From NCBI GenBank assembly GCA_050954785.1, contig JBPBQO010000036.1, forward strand, positions 3,015 to 67,014: 64,000 nt of DNA, read 5' to 3'. Under the pieces are notes generated by a model. That model did not search any database. It worked only from the letters and a program-made list of their open reading frames with translations, and was not told where the DNA came from. The position numbers were made by a program, and so were the translations under genes. The stretch is from Lichenicola sp050954785. Its GTDB lineage: Bacteria; Pseudomonadota; Alphaproteobacteria; Acetobacterales; Acetobacteraceae. Position 1 is the first letter of the stretch; each line of letters opens with the position of its first letter. Below, one piece after another: positions 32,438 through 46,071 of this stretch.

Positions 32438-33573
32438 CAGCGTACCGTCCCGACATCGACGGCGTCCTTGGTGTCGACCCGCGCCAGCACCGACAGGCCG
32501 GGCCTGAGCAGGCCGGCGAGCGAGTTGGTCGCCGGATCGATCACGATCTTTACAGGCACGCGCTGGATGACCTTGGTATAGTTGCCGGTGACGTTGTCCG
32601 GCGGCACTGCCGAGAATTGCTGCGCGGTCAGCGGCCCGATCGACCGCACATGGCCCACCAGCCTCACGTCCGGAAAGGCATCGAACTTCAGCGACGCACG
32701 ATCGCCGATACGCATTTGGTCCAACTGGCGCTCGTTGAAGTAACCGGTCACCCACACGTCGTTCAGGGGTGTCAGCGGCACGATCTCCTGTCCTGCCGAT
32801 ACCAGATCACCGACATGCACCCGCCGTACGCCGAGCACCCCGTCCTGCGGCGCCACCACACGCGTGTAGACGAGGTCGAGCCGGGCCATTTCGGACTGTG
32901 CGGCCGCAAGATCACGCGCGCCCTGCGCCTCCGCAAACGATGCCAGCAGCGCAACCCGCTGCGCACGCGCGGACCGGCCCTGGCTCCGGCTGCGCGCGAG
33001 CTGGGCTTGGGCTACGCGGTCGGCGGCATCGGTCTGCTGGGTCCGGCGCGGCAGCCCGAGATCGCTGTGTTCGATCCGGTTCTGGCGGGCCGCCTCCTGG
33101 CCGGCGAAATTGGCCTGGGCCTGGTTGGCACCGGTATCGCTGTCGGTGCGCGCCACCGTCGCGGTGGCTGCCGTGACCTGGGCACGCAGCGCGTCGAGCG
33201 TGGCCTCGGACGCAGCCAGACGAGCGTTCGCCTGCGCCAGCGTCGCGCGATAGGTGTCGTCCTCGATCACGATCAGAACCTGGCCGGCGCGCACCGCCTG
33301 ATTGTCCGTGACCAGCACCTGCGTCACGTAGCCGGAGACGCGCGCGCCCAGCGGACGTTCGGTGCCGTCCGCATAGGCATCCTCGGTTTCCGGATTGATG
33401 CGGCTGGCCAGCAACTGGTCCCAGCCCACGCCCCAGCCGACCAGGACCACGAGCACGATGACCCCGGCAAGAAACAGCAGGAACGCAAGGATGCCGGACC
33501 GGCGCTTGCTCTCCTTCTGTTCCTTGCTCTCTTCGTCGGGCTTCTGGTCGTTCGCGGGCTGCTCGTCTGCCAT
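32437..33573 (-). CDS. HlyD family secretion adaptor (first of two)
   Basis: A 378-residue adaptor. A highly charged N-terminus (about 25 residues, Lys/Glu-rich) precedes one transmembrane helix (ILAFLLFLAGVIVLVVLVGW), the lipoyl-like half RPLGARVSGYVTQVLVTDNQ, a coiled coil and the barrel with LVYTRVVAPQDGVLG and KVIQRVPVKIVID. It is about as similar to the downstream HlyD protein as members of one family, not a recent duplicate. It is first in the three-gene efflux operon. Confidence 0.88.
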   Translation of the reverse strand: MADEQPANDQKPDEESKEQKESKRRSGILAFLLFLAGVIVLVVLVGWGVGWDQLLASRINPETEDAYADGTERPLGARVSGYVTQVLVTDNQAVRAGQVLIVIEDDTYRATLAQANARLAASEATLDALRAQVTAATATVARTDSDTGANQAQANFAGQEAARQNRIEHSDLGLPRRTQQTDAADRVAQAQLARSRSQGRSARAQRVALLASFAEAQGARDLAAAQSEMARLDLVYTRVVAPQDGVLGVRRVHVGDLVSAGQEIVPLTPLNDVWVTGYFNERQLDQMRIGDRASLKFDAFPDVRLVGHVRSIGPLTAQQFSAVPPDNVTGNYTKVIQRVPVKIVIDPATNSLAGLLRPGLSVLARVDTKDAVDVGTVR

Positions 33574-33802
33574 CGATCGGCTGTATCATCGCCGTGGGAC
33601 GAGCAGGAAGAGCTTCTCGGAACACGAAATGCAGGCTCCGGTACAGGCTGCCGGCGGACACGATCGCACCCGGCGGCGCCAGCACCCGGGCCAGGCGCGG
33701 ATTGCGCAACGTCAGCATCTGGCGGCACGACCGTGCTGGACATCGCCGGCATCGCGATGCTGATGCGGCATCCACCCTTCACACCCACGAGCGAGTTGCC
33801 GG
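33574..33802. promoter_or_regulatory. Divergent region between efflux operon and envelope cluster
   Basis: About 230 bases separate the divergent hlyD and acyltransferase genes. I see no credible small gene and no clear regulator site. Promoters for both units are expected here. Confidence 0.35.
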
Positions 33803-34999
33803 ATGCCGATCGAAGCCGGACTGACCCAGGCCGAACTTGTACCAACCGTTCCGGGCAGGCGGACGAGCCGCCTGCCAGGCCTGGATCTTCTCCGGGCGCT
33901 GGCGATCTGCTGGGTCATGCTCTACCACGCCAGCCAGTTCGGCTTCATTTCGGGCGACCACTGGCTGGTTGCGTTCGGCTGGATGGGCGTCGACCTGTTC
34001 TTCGTTCTGAGCGGATTCCTGATCGCCGGACAATTGCTCGCGCCGCGCCTGCGCGGAATAGAGCCCGACTATCGCCGGTTCCTGGTCCGCCGCTTGTTGC
34101 GGACGCTCCCCGCCTACCTGGCTGTGGTGGCGTTGTATTTCCTGCTCCCCGGAGCGCGCGAATACGACGCGATCCAGCCGCTCTGGCAATTCCTGAGCTT
34201 CAGCGAGAATTTGTTCATCCGGGTGCCGCCGCCAAAGGCGTTCTCGCATGTCTGGTCGTTGTGCGTGGAAGAGCAATTCTACCTGCTGTTTCCTGTGATG
34301 GTGACTCTGTTATCGATCAAGTCCTCGGCCCGGAAAACCGTTTCGGCGATCCTGGCCGTGCTGCTCGCCGGCATCGCCCTGCGCGGCATGATCTGGCTGC
34401 ACGATCTGTCGCCGCCCGGGATCGGTGGGGACGGCTTCGGCCCGGCCTATCTGGAACGGATCTATTATCCGACATGGACACGGCTGGACGGTCTGCTCGC
34501 CGGTATCGCCGCTGCCACGTTTAAAACCTTCCGACCCGGCCTGTGGCATCGCTTGACCGCCAGGCCCGACCTGCTGCTGGGCGCCGGGGTGGCAGGCGTG
34601 GGGATGTCGATGCTGTTTTTCGCCGACCGGTTCACCAGCCTGCCACTGGCCCTGTTCGGCTTTCCGCTGCTGTCGTCCAGCATGGCGCTGATGGTGATGG
34701 CCGGAAGCACGCGGCGGTCGATCATCGGCCGCAGGTCGATACCCGGCGCCGGCGCAATCGCGTCGATCGCCTACAGCCTCTATCTCAGCCACAAGATCGT
34801 GTTCCACACAGTCGCCGACGGCGCGATCCCGACGCTGGGCCATGCGCCCGGCATCGCACTGGCGACCGCGCTGGCTTGCGCGCTGCTCGCCGGTTGCGCA
34901 CTCTATCTGCTGGTGGAACGACCATTCCTCAAGCTGCGCGATCGTGTCGGCCGTGGTGTTCGTTACACCATTCCGATGCCGATACCGGAACGTTCGTGA
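33803..34999 (+). CDS. Acyltransferase family 3 (OafA/NodX type) membrane protein
   Basis: A 398-residue polytopic membrane protein of the acyltransferase 3 family. Seen: GLDLLRALAICWVMLYHAS with the catalytic-type His, GWMGVDLFFVLSGFLIAGQ, FLVRRLLRTLPAYL with the Arg pair, FSHVWSLCVEEQFYLLFP, and IAYSLYLSHKIV. These enzymes O-acylate cell-surface glycans or lipids from the cytoplasmic side. It opens a rightward cluster with a methyltransferase and two polytopic membrane proteins, suggesting envelope glycan modification. Confidence 0.88.
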   Translation: MPIEAGLTQAELVPTVPGRRTSRLPGLDLLRALAICWVMLYHASQFGFISGDHWLVAFGWMGVDLFFVLSGFLIAGQLLAPRLRGIEPDYRRFLVRRLLRTLPAYLAVVALYFLLPGAREYDAIQPLWQFLSFSENLFIRVPPPKAFSHVWSLCVEEQFYLLFPVMVTLLSIKSSARKTVSAILAVLLAGIALRGMIWLHDLSPPGIGGDGFGPAYLERIYYPTWTRLDGLLAGIAAATFKTFRPGLWHRLTARPDLLLGAGVAGVGMSMLFFADRFTSLPLALFGFPLLSSSMALMVMAGSTRRSIIGRRSIPGAGAIASIAYSLYLSHKIVFHTVADGAIPTLGHAPGIALATALACALLAGCALYLLVERPFLKLRDRVGRGVRYTIPMPIPERS

Positions 35000-35034
35000 A
35001 TCGCAGTAGCACCGCTATACCAGGAATCCGCATA

Positions 35035-36126
35035 ATGGACGTCATTTCCAACCTGGCCGATCTGGAAACCAAGATTGCCGAATGCAACGATGTCCTGGCT
35101 CAGGAATCCGACGATGCCATGCGGCGGCTGTTCAACAGTTTCCGGATGGACTTCTCCAGCGAGGCGCCGACGGACCCGTTCAGCCCGGCCTATCGCGACT
35201 TCCAGATGACGCTCTACCGCACGATCGCCGGCCGATCCTACGAGATCCAGAACGAGCGCAGCCACTTCGACACAGCCGGCAAGGCGGCATGCCCGTTTCC
35301 CTACTACCTGAAAAGCTCCTGGACCGCCGGTCATCACCTGCTGGCGATCGGCTACATGCTGTGCAAGCTCGAACTGCCGCCGGGCGCGCGCATTCTCGAG
35401 TTCGGCCCCGGTTGGGGAAACACCACGATCGAACTTGCACGCGTCGGGTTCGACGTGACCGTCATCGATATCGAGCCGAATTTTCTCGACGTGATCCGCC
35501 TGCGGGCGGCGACGGCCGGAGTTGCGGTCACGACGATCGAGGATAATTTCTTCCGTGCCGAAATGGTCGAGCAGCCGTATGATGCCGCGCTATTCTTTGC
35601 CTCTTTCCATCATTGCGACGACCACATGCGCCTGCTGCGCGCCCTGCATCGGGCAGTGGTCCCCGGCGGATCGGTCTATCTCGCGTCGGAACCGATCATT
35701 TCGCACTATGGAACCCCCTGGGGCGTGCGCATGGACGGCGAGGCTCTGTGGGCTGCCCGTAATTTCGGCTGGCTGGAACTCGGTTTCGACGACGCCTACT
35801 TCAAGGACGCGCTCGCACGGACCGGATGGCACGGCACGTTCCACCATTGCGCGACGGTGCCCTGGGCCTCGGTATGGCATTTGCAACGCCTGGAGGATCT
35901 GCCCCCGGTGACGCCCGTCGATCCGCCGCCGGAAGAGGTCCGGGCCGAACCGGAAACCGATGCCGGCATGGTCCCGGAGCAGGCACCGCAGATCGATCCG
36001 GTCATTGCCGGAACAGCCGACGAAATGCAGGCGTCGCGGGAACTGGAAGCCGTCTATCGCTCGACCTCGTGGCGGATCACCTATCCACTGCGGGCCATCC
36101 GCCGGACCCTCACGCGAACCTCCTGA
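35035..36126 (+). CDS. Class I SAM-dependent methyltransferase with STSWR tail
   Basis: A 363-residue protein. The Rossmann motif I is ILEFGPGWGNTTIELA (about residues 121-136), acidic motif II is VIDIEPNF and motif IV-like FFASFHHCDDH. A Pro/Glu-rich linker follows, then the C-terminal tail ELEAVYRSTSWRITYPLR, a short motif often seen at the ends of glycan-modifying enzymes in this group. The substrate is likely a sugar or glycan, by neighbourhood. The ATG at 35035 is taken; the frame is open further upstream but overlaps the acyltransferase gene. Confidence 0.8.
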   Translation: MDVISNLADLETKIAECNDVLAQESDDAMRRLFNSFRMDFSSEAPTDPFSPAYRDFQMTLYRTIAGRSYEIQNERSHFDTAGKAACPFPYYLKSSWTAGHHLLAIGYMLCKLELPPGARILEFGPGWGNTTIELARVGFDVTVIDIEPNFLDVIRLRAATAGVAVTTIEDNFFRAEMVEQPYDAALFFASFHHCDDHMRLLRALHRAVVPGGSVYLASEPIISHYGTPWGVRMDGEALWAARNFGWLELGFDDAYFKDALARTGWHGTFHHCATVPWASVWHLQRLEDLPPVTPVDPPPEEVRAEPETDAGMVPEQAPQIDPVIAGTADEMQASRELEAVYRSTSWRITYPLRAIRRTLTRTS

Positions 36127-36142
36127 GGGGGCGGTCACCGGA

Positions 36143-38170
36143 ATGCCGCCGATAACTGTCTCCCCTCGCCGGTCGTTCGCGCTCACGCTCGGACTGGTCA
36201 TGCTCGTCATGTTCGGGTGGACCGTCCATCGCGGGCAGGACGTCAATTGGGATCTCCAGAATTACCATCTCTACGATGTCTATGCGCTGCTGCACGCCCA
36301 TCTGCATGCCGACGTCGCCCCGAGCGGGCCGCAAAGTTTCCTGAACCCGCTGCCATACCTGCTGCCCTACGTGTTCCGTCGTGCGCTGTCGCCGATCGCT
36401 GCCGGATTGCTGATCACCACGACGCAATTGACCGGCGTGATGCTGATCTGGGCAATCGCCTGGCGTGCCGGGGTGGATCAGGCCCACCGCGGCTGGATCA
36501 CCGTTGCCGCCGCGCTGGCAGCGTGCACCGGAACCATCGTCCTGACGGAAACGGGCACAAGCTTCTGCGACCTGGTGCTTGCCGCGCCGGTATTGTTCGG
36601 GCTGTTTCTCCTGCTGCCCGACACGCTCGGCCGCCAACGCGACCAGCCGCTCCGGCTGCTGGTCGCGGGTGTTTCGGTCGGCATCGCGGTGGGACTGAAG
36701 CCGACAGGCATGTTCCTGCTTCCGGCCCTGGCTGCTGCGGCGATCGTCGCTCGTCCCTCGGGAACGACTTTGGCAGGCATCGTCCGTATCCTCGGACTGG
36801 TAACCGCAGGTGCCCTGCTGGGTGGCGTGCTGTCCGACGGCGCATGGGCGTGGCTGATGTGGCGAGACTATTCGAGTCCGATGTTCCCGTTCATGAACAC
36901 GCTGTTCCAGTCGCCTTCAGCCGGACACACGGATTTCAGCGATCCGCGCTACCACTGGCAGGGCATCGGTCACGCGTTGCTTCTGCCGTTCGCCCTGGCG
37001 TTCGGTTCGGATGCGGCGAGCGAGATCGTCCTGCGCGATATCCGGCTGGCGGTGGCGCTGCCGGTCGCTGCCATCGCCGTAACATTTGCAGCGTTCCGAC
37101 ATGTCGCTCGTCGCACCATCGCGCTGCCGCCCGATCCGCTTGCGGTCCTCTCCGTCTGGCTGCTGGTTGCGACCGCGTTCTGGCTTCTGCTCTGCCCGAT
37201 CCAGCGTTACGCCGTTTCACTGGAAATGCTGGCGGCGGCAATCATCTTGCTCGCCGTGGCCAGGGTGTTCGTCCAGCGCTGGCGTGTGCCGGCGGTTTTG
37301 GCAACCTTGCTGATCCTGGTCGTCACCACCCGTTCCGCCGACTTCTTCCATCGGCCCTGGGCGGATAATTATGCCGCGCATCTTCCTCCGGGTGTGCCCG
37401 CGGACTCGGTTTTCGGCCTGTTGTCACAGCCGCAAGGCTACTGGGTCACCATTGCCCCACGGGCGAGTCATGCCTTTACGCTCGATACCGACCTCGTCGA
37501 CCAGGGCGGCCGGCTGGAACAACGTCTCGACCACATCATCAGCCAGGCCGGCGACCGGCTGTGGTTGCTCGATTTCGACACCGAGCTGGACCCGACGATC
37601 CGAGCCGGGATGAGCAGGCACGGCATCACGCTGGCGCCTCCCTGCCTTCGAACCCCGAGCATGATCTGGCTCGATACAGTGTTCTGCCATGGCCGGTTTG
37701 TCGGCCTGCGCTCCTATGCCGCGTCCGACCTTGTTCTGGACGAGCCAGTGCTGTTCTCATCGACGGGATCAGGCCTGATCTACGAGATCAACGGTTGGTA
37801 CGCGACCGACCCCGAGCAGACCTGGGCCACGTCGAAGACCGCCGTGCTGGCATTCCACTCACCGGCCAATTCCGGAAAACTCGTACTGGTCCTTACCTTG
37901 AACGGGGTCGTGGGAGCACCGGCGCACCAGGTAACAGCACAAGCCGGCACCGGGCCGATCGCACGCTGGACGCTCGGCAAGGATGAAGCCGGGGAGCATC
38001 TGCTCTGTGTCGGGCCTGACCGGCTGCAGGGTGACGTCGTTCTGGTCAGTTTCGAAACCAACGATATACGATCGCTCAATGAACTGCATATCAGCGCCGA
38101 GCCGAGGCATCTGGCATTCGGACTCCACAGCATGACGCTGCGACAGGCACGTCCGGAGGAGTGTCTGTGA
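36143..38170 (+). CDS. Polytopic membrane protein with glycosyltransferase-like topology
   Basis: A 675-residue protein. The first about 400 residues hold around ten hydrophobic helices. The first periplasmic loop has the acidic GQDVNWDLQNYHLYDVYALL, resembling the Asp-containing loop of GT-C type glycosyltransferases. The C-terminal third (about residues 410-675) is soluble and likely periplasmic. I do not recognise a named family, so GT-C activity is inference. It begins 16 bases after the methyltransferase stop, and its stop overlaps the next start in GTGA. Confidence 0.65.
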   Translation: MPPITVSPRRSFALTLGLVMLVMFGWTVHRGQDVNWDLQNYHLYDVYALLHAHLHADVAPSGPQSFLNPLPYLLPYVFRRALSPIAAGLLITTTQLTGVMLIWAIAWRAGVDQAHRGWITVAAALAACTGTIVLTETGTSFCDLVLAAPVLFGLFLLLPDTLGRQRDQPLRLLVAGVSVGIAVGLKPTGMFLLPALAAAAIVARPSGTTLAGIVRILGLVTAGALLGGVLSDGAWAWLMWRDYSSPMFPFMNTLFQSPSAGHTDFSDPRYHWQGIGHALLLPFALAFGSDAASEIVLRDIRLAVALPVAAIAVTFAAFRHVARRTIALPPDPLAVLSVWLLVATAFWLLLCPIQRYAVSLEMLAAAIILLAVARVFVQRWRVPAVLATLLILVVTTRSADFFHRPWADNYAAHLPPGVPADSVFGLLSQPQGYWVTIAPRASHAFTLDTDLVDQGGRLEQRLDHIISQAGDRLWLLDFDTELDPTIRAGMSRHGITLAPPCLRTPSMIWLDTVFCHGRFVGLRSYAASDLVLDEPVLFSSTGSGLIYEINGWYATDPEQTWATSKTAVLAFHSPANSGKLVLVLTLNGVVGAPAHQVTAQAGTGPIARWTLGKDEAGEHLLCVGPDRLQGDVVLVSFETNDIRSLNELHISAEPRHLAFGLHSMTLRQARPEECL

Positions 38171-39816
38171 TCGGCAGGTTCCTGAGACCGGTCTCGACCA
38201 GTCGTCACCTGCAACGGACCAATTGGTCCCGGCTTTCACTCGTGCTGGCGATCGTCATGATCGCCTGCGCAACCTGCGTGCTGCTGACGTTTCGTCTACC
38301 GCGCAATTCCGACGATGCAAGCATCGCGCTTGCAGCATCCGCAGTCCTGCACGGCAATTGGCAACTGAGTGACTGGCTGATCACGACTGACAACTACGTG
38401 ACAACCGACGTCGCATTATATGCGATCCTGATGCTGTTCCTCGGGCCGCTTCCGCAGCTCATGCAGATCCTCGAGGGATTGCTCTGGGCGGGAGTCGCGC
38501 TTGTCGGTATCCGGCTTGCGGTCCGCGGCATGACGGGCCGCGCGGCTGTTTCGGCTGGCGCCGCATGTTTCACGCTGCTCGTGCTGACGATCCACAAGGA
38601 CACGGTCGAGGTTGATGCCCTCGGAATACTCGCGTCGCATGCATCGACCGTACTGCTGTCACTGATCGTCTTCTGGATCGCGGTGGTCAGCCTTGAGCGC
38701 CAGGGCCCACGATTGCTGACCGTTCTCGGCATCCTGGTCGTAATCGGAACGTTCGCGGATCCGGTGTTCGACCTCTTCGCCTGCCTGCCGGTCGGCGTAA
38801 CCGCACTTATGCGCTGCTCGTTTCGCCGGATGGACGTTCGGAAGCTGGCACTTGCCGGCACCGTGCTCGGCTCAACGCTGATCGGCTATGGCCTGCTGTT
38901 CCTGAACGCGGCAACCGGCGGTTTCCATCTTCTTGGATTACCGATGCAGTTCGTCAGTTTTGAGGGTCTGAGCACCCACGCGCTGTTCGCCGTTCACAGC
39001 CTGATGCAGTTCATGGGGGCCGACTTCACCGGCAAACCGGTCGCCGTGTCGCTGACGTCCGGCGTGCTCGTCCCGGTGATCCGCACACCGTTCGTGATCC
39101 TGCTCGTCCTTGCCCTCTGGACGATCGGACGACCGATCATTACCGACCTTCGCACCTGGCCACAGCAGAGCAGCGATGCCGCAAGGATCGGCTTCCTCGA
39201 TCAGCTACTGTGGACCACCTTTGTTTTCTATCTGTGTTTTATCATTTGCAGCAGCCTGTTCAGCAATCAGGCCGATGCGCGCTATGTTATTCCCGCCTTC
39301 GCAGCCGGCAGCATTCTTCTGGCAAGAAGCTGGGCCGCCTCACCGTTGTTCACCGGCTATACGTCTGTCGCCCTGGCCGCGTCGGTAATTTTCGAGAGCG
39401 CCTGGATTCTTACCGGCCCAGCCCGGCCAATCATCGTAACGCAGGCCCAAAGCCAGCTCATCGACAGGTTGCAGCAGGAACACCTGACCCATGGCTATGC
39501 CGGATATTGGGACAGCTCGATCCTGACTGCCGCCAGCGGCGGACATATCATCAGCCTCGCCATGCTGACCCTGCCCACCGGGCGTTTCGTCCCGTTTGAA
39601 TGGGATGGCAGTCAGGCATGGTACAAAGCCGCCGTTGAGGATTGGCACGGCCGGGTTTTCTTTATCGCCAGCAACGTGCCGGACAAGCCGATGGATTTGC
39701 GGCAATCCGACGTCAAGGCGGTCATGGGAGCGCCCGAAAGGATCATCGAGACAGGCACCCAACTGATCGACATCTACGAGCTGACGCCGGGCCTTCTGGA
39801 TACCCGCCTCCGCTGA
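38167..39816 (+). CDS. Uncharacterised polytopic membrane protein
   Basis: A 549-residue protein with about ten to eleven hydrophobic helices spread to residue about 420, then a soluble C-terminus. The first loop, RLPRNSDDASIALAASAVLHG, has a pair of Asp residues where GT-C glycosyltransferases have theirs. The GTG at 38167 is chosen because GGAGGA ends six bases before it and it overlaps the previous stop (GTGA); the GTG at 38161 touches the Shine-Dalgarno. Probably works with the preceding gene on the same glycan; function is unproven. Confidence 0.62.
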   Translation: MIGRFLRPVSTSRHLQRTNWSRLSLVLAIVMIACATCVLLTFRLPRNSDDASIALAASAVLHGNWQLSDWLITTDNYVTTDVALYAILMLFLGPLPQLMQILEGLLWAGVALVGIRLAVRGMTGRAAVSAGAACFTLLVLTIHKDTVEVDALGILASHASTVLLSLIVFWIAVVSLERQGPRLLTVLGILVVIGTFADPVFDLFACLPVGVTALMRCSFRRMDVRKLALAGTVLGSTLIGYGLLFLNAATGGFHLLGLPMQFVSFEGLSTHALFAVHSLMQFMGADFTGKPVAVSLTSGVLVPVIRTPFVILLVLALWTIGRPIITDLRTWPQQSSDAARIGFLDQLLWTTFVFYLCFIICSSLFSNQADARYVIPAFAAGSILLARSWAASPLFTGYTSVALAASVIFESAWILTGPARPIIVTQAQSQLIDRLQQEHLTHGYAGYWDSSILTAASGGHIISLAMLTLPTGRFVPFEWDGSQAWYKAAVEDWHGRVFFIASNVPDKPMDLRQSDVKAVMGAPERIIETGTQLIDIYELTPGLLDTRLR

Positions 39817-39824
39817 TCCCGCAA

Positions 39825-39867
39825 GCGGTCTCCCTGCACCCTGATCATCCAGGCACAAGGAGACCGT
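39825..39867. terminator. Large inverted repeat between convergent genes
   Basis: CGGTCTCC at 39826-39833 pairs with GGAGACCG at 39859-39866. Inside the 25-base loop, CCTG (39840-39843) pairs with CAGG (39850-39853). It lies in the 54-base gap between the envelope cluster and gltB, which converge. There is no T-run, so termination is plausible but not certain. Confidence 0.45.
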
Positions 39868-39870
39868 GCT

Positions 39871-44430
<4,560 letters not shown>

Positions 44431-44440
44431 GGTGACGTCC

Positions 44441-45898
44441 TCACTCGGCCGCGACGGGAAGCGGCTGCTCGGCGCGCGCACCCATCCAGCGATGCATCTG
44501 TGCCGCGGCATCGCGTCCGTCGCGGATCGCCCAGACCACCAGACTAGCACCTCGGACGATGTCGCCCGCCGCGAACACGCCGGGCAGGCTGGTCATGAAC
44601 GTCTTCTGGCCGACCTTCAGCGTGCCCCAGCGAGAGACTTCGAGACCCGGCTCGCCCCACATCGTCGGCAGTTCCTCTGGGTCGAAGCCCAGTGCCTTGA
44701 TGACGATGTCGGCCTCCAGGGTGAAGCCGCTCTGCTCGACCGCATCGACCGACTGCCGTCCGGATGCATCGGGCAGACCGAGCTTCATGCGCACCGCACG
44801 CACGCCGGTGACCATGTCGTCGCCCAAAAATGCCTCGGGTGCGGCCAGCCAGACGAACTCGACGCCTTCCTCCTCGGCGTTCTTCACCTCGCGCAGCGAC
44901 CCCGGCATGTTGGCGCGGTCGCGGCGATACAGGCACTTCACCGACTTCGCGCCCTGGCGAATGGCGGTGCGAACGCAATCCATGGCGGTGTCGCCGCCGC
45001 CGATCACCACGACATTCTTGCCGGCCGCATTCAGCAGCCCGCTGTCGAACTCGGGCACGTCGTCGCCGAGCGAGCGACGGTTCGACACCGTCAGGTAGTC
45101 GAGTGCCTTGACGATCCCGGGCAGCCCGGAGCCCGGACCGCCCAGTTCGCGCGACTTGTAGACGCCGGCGGCGATCAGGATCGCGTCATGGCGGTTGCGC
45201 AGGGTCGTGAACGAGATGTCGGTATCGCTATCCTCGGTGCCGACGCCCCTGCCCAGGTGGAACTCGATCGCGCCTTCGGCCAGCAGCGCATGGCGACGCA
45301 GGACGATGTCCTTCTCGAGCTTGAAACCCGGAATGCCGTAGATCATCAGCCCGCCGACCCGGTCGTAGCGATCGTAGACATGAACCTGGTAGCCCTGCTT
45401 GCGGAGCTGTTCGGCCGCCGCGAGCCCGCCTGGGCCGGCGCCGATGATGCCGACCGACTCCCGGCGCTCTGCTCTTGGCCGGACAGGTTTTACCCAGCCC
45501 TGCTCCCAGGCGTTGTCGGTGATGAAGCGTTCCACCGCGCCGATGGTGACGCTCTCGAACCCCTTCTCGATAACGCAGTTGCCTTCGCAGAGACGGTCCT
45601 GCGGGCAGATCCGGCCGCAGATCTCCGGAAAGTTGTTGGTTGCGGAGCTGACCTCGTAGGCTTCTTCCAGCCGGCCCTCGGCCGTCAGCTTCAGCCAGTC
45701 GGGGATGTGGTTCGAAAGCGGGCAATGCACCGAACAGAACGGTACGCCACACTGCGAGCATCGGCTGGACTGAACCTCGGCCCGAGGAATATCGAAGTCG
45801 CGGTAGATCTCGTCGAAATCCTGCCGCCGTTCGGCCGCGACACGCTTGTCCGGCTGATGCTGATGCACCGACACGAATTGAAGCATGCGATCGACCAT
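44441..45898 (-). CDS. gltD: Glutamate synthase (NADPH), small subunit
   Basis: A 485-residue FAD- and Fe-S-dependent NADPH oxidoreductase. Cysteines for two 4Fe-4S clusters are in SSRCSQCGVPFCSVHCPL and EICGRICPQDRLCEGNCV. The FAD Rossmann motif is GIIGAGPGGLAAAEQL and the NADPH site is VVVIGGGDTAMDCVRTA; ending ...GVFAAGDIVRGASLVVWAIRDGRDAA is the second FAD motif. It passes electrons to GltB. gltD precedes gltB here, the reverse of the more familiar order. Confidence 0.97.
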   Translation of the reverse strand: MVDRMLQFVSVHQHQPDKRVAAERRQDFDEIYRDFDIPRAEVQSSRCSQCGVPFCSVHCPLSNHIPDWLKLTAEGRLEEAYEVSSATNNFPEICGRICPQDRLCEGNCVIEKGFESVTIGAVERFITDNAWEQGWVKPVRPRAERRESVGIIGAGPGGLAAAEQLRKQGYQVHVYDRYDRVGGLMIYGIPGFKLEKDIVLRRHALLAEGAIEFHLGRGVGTEDSDTDISFTTLRNRHDAILIAAGVYKSRELGGPGSGLPGIVKALDYLTVSNRRSLGDDVPEFDSGLLNAAGKNVVVIGGGDTAMDCVRTAIRQGAKSVKCLYRRDRANMPGSLREVKNAEEEGVEFVWLAAPEAFLGDDMVTGVRAVRMKLGLPDASGRQSVDAVEQSGFTLEADIVIKALGFDPEELPTMWGEPGLEVSRWGTLKVGQKTFMTSLPGVFAAGDIVRGASLVVWAIRDGRDAAAQMHRWMGARAEQPLPVAAE

Positions 45899-45973
45899 GG
45901 TCTATCCCTCGTAGTTTCTGCTCCCACACCGGACGCCGGGGCTCCAACACCATAACGGAGACAAAACACGACT

Positions 45974-45993
45974 TAAAAGACAGCAATGCTGTC
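45974..45993 (-). terminator. Hairpin with T-run downstream of the NDUFA9-like gene
   Basis: GACAGC at 45979-45984 and GCTGTC at 45988-45993 flank AAT. On the minus strand the hairpin is followed by TTTTAAG (from 45978 down). It lies about 80 bases after the NDUFA9-like stop and 80 before gltD, so it could end the upstream transcript. The stem is only six pairs. The rest of this 173-base gap is AT-rich and should hold the gltDB promoter. Confidence 0.5.
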
Positions 45994-46071
45994 GTTCTTG
46001 AGATAATCAGGAAGACAAAGTCTAAAATCGGATCCAGTAAGCCTGTGAATTAGGTCCGTTTCGGCCTTAAC

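Noticed and set aside
29790..32456. Reading the MFS pump and upstream sequence as one 888-residue fusion
   Set aside because: The N-terminal third is out of frame with and overlaps the HlyD gene; the GTG at 31337, two bases after the HlyD stop, is a natural start.
34543..35034. Upstream extension of the methyltransferase
   Set aside because: It lies inside the acyltransferase gene in another frame and adds Arg-rich sequence with no homology.
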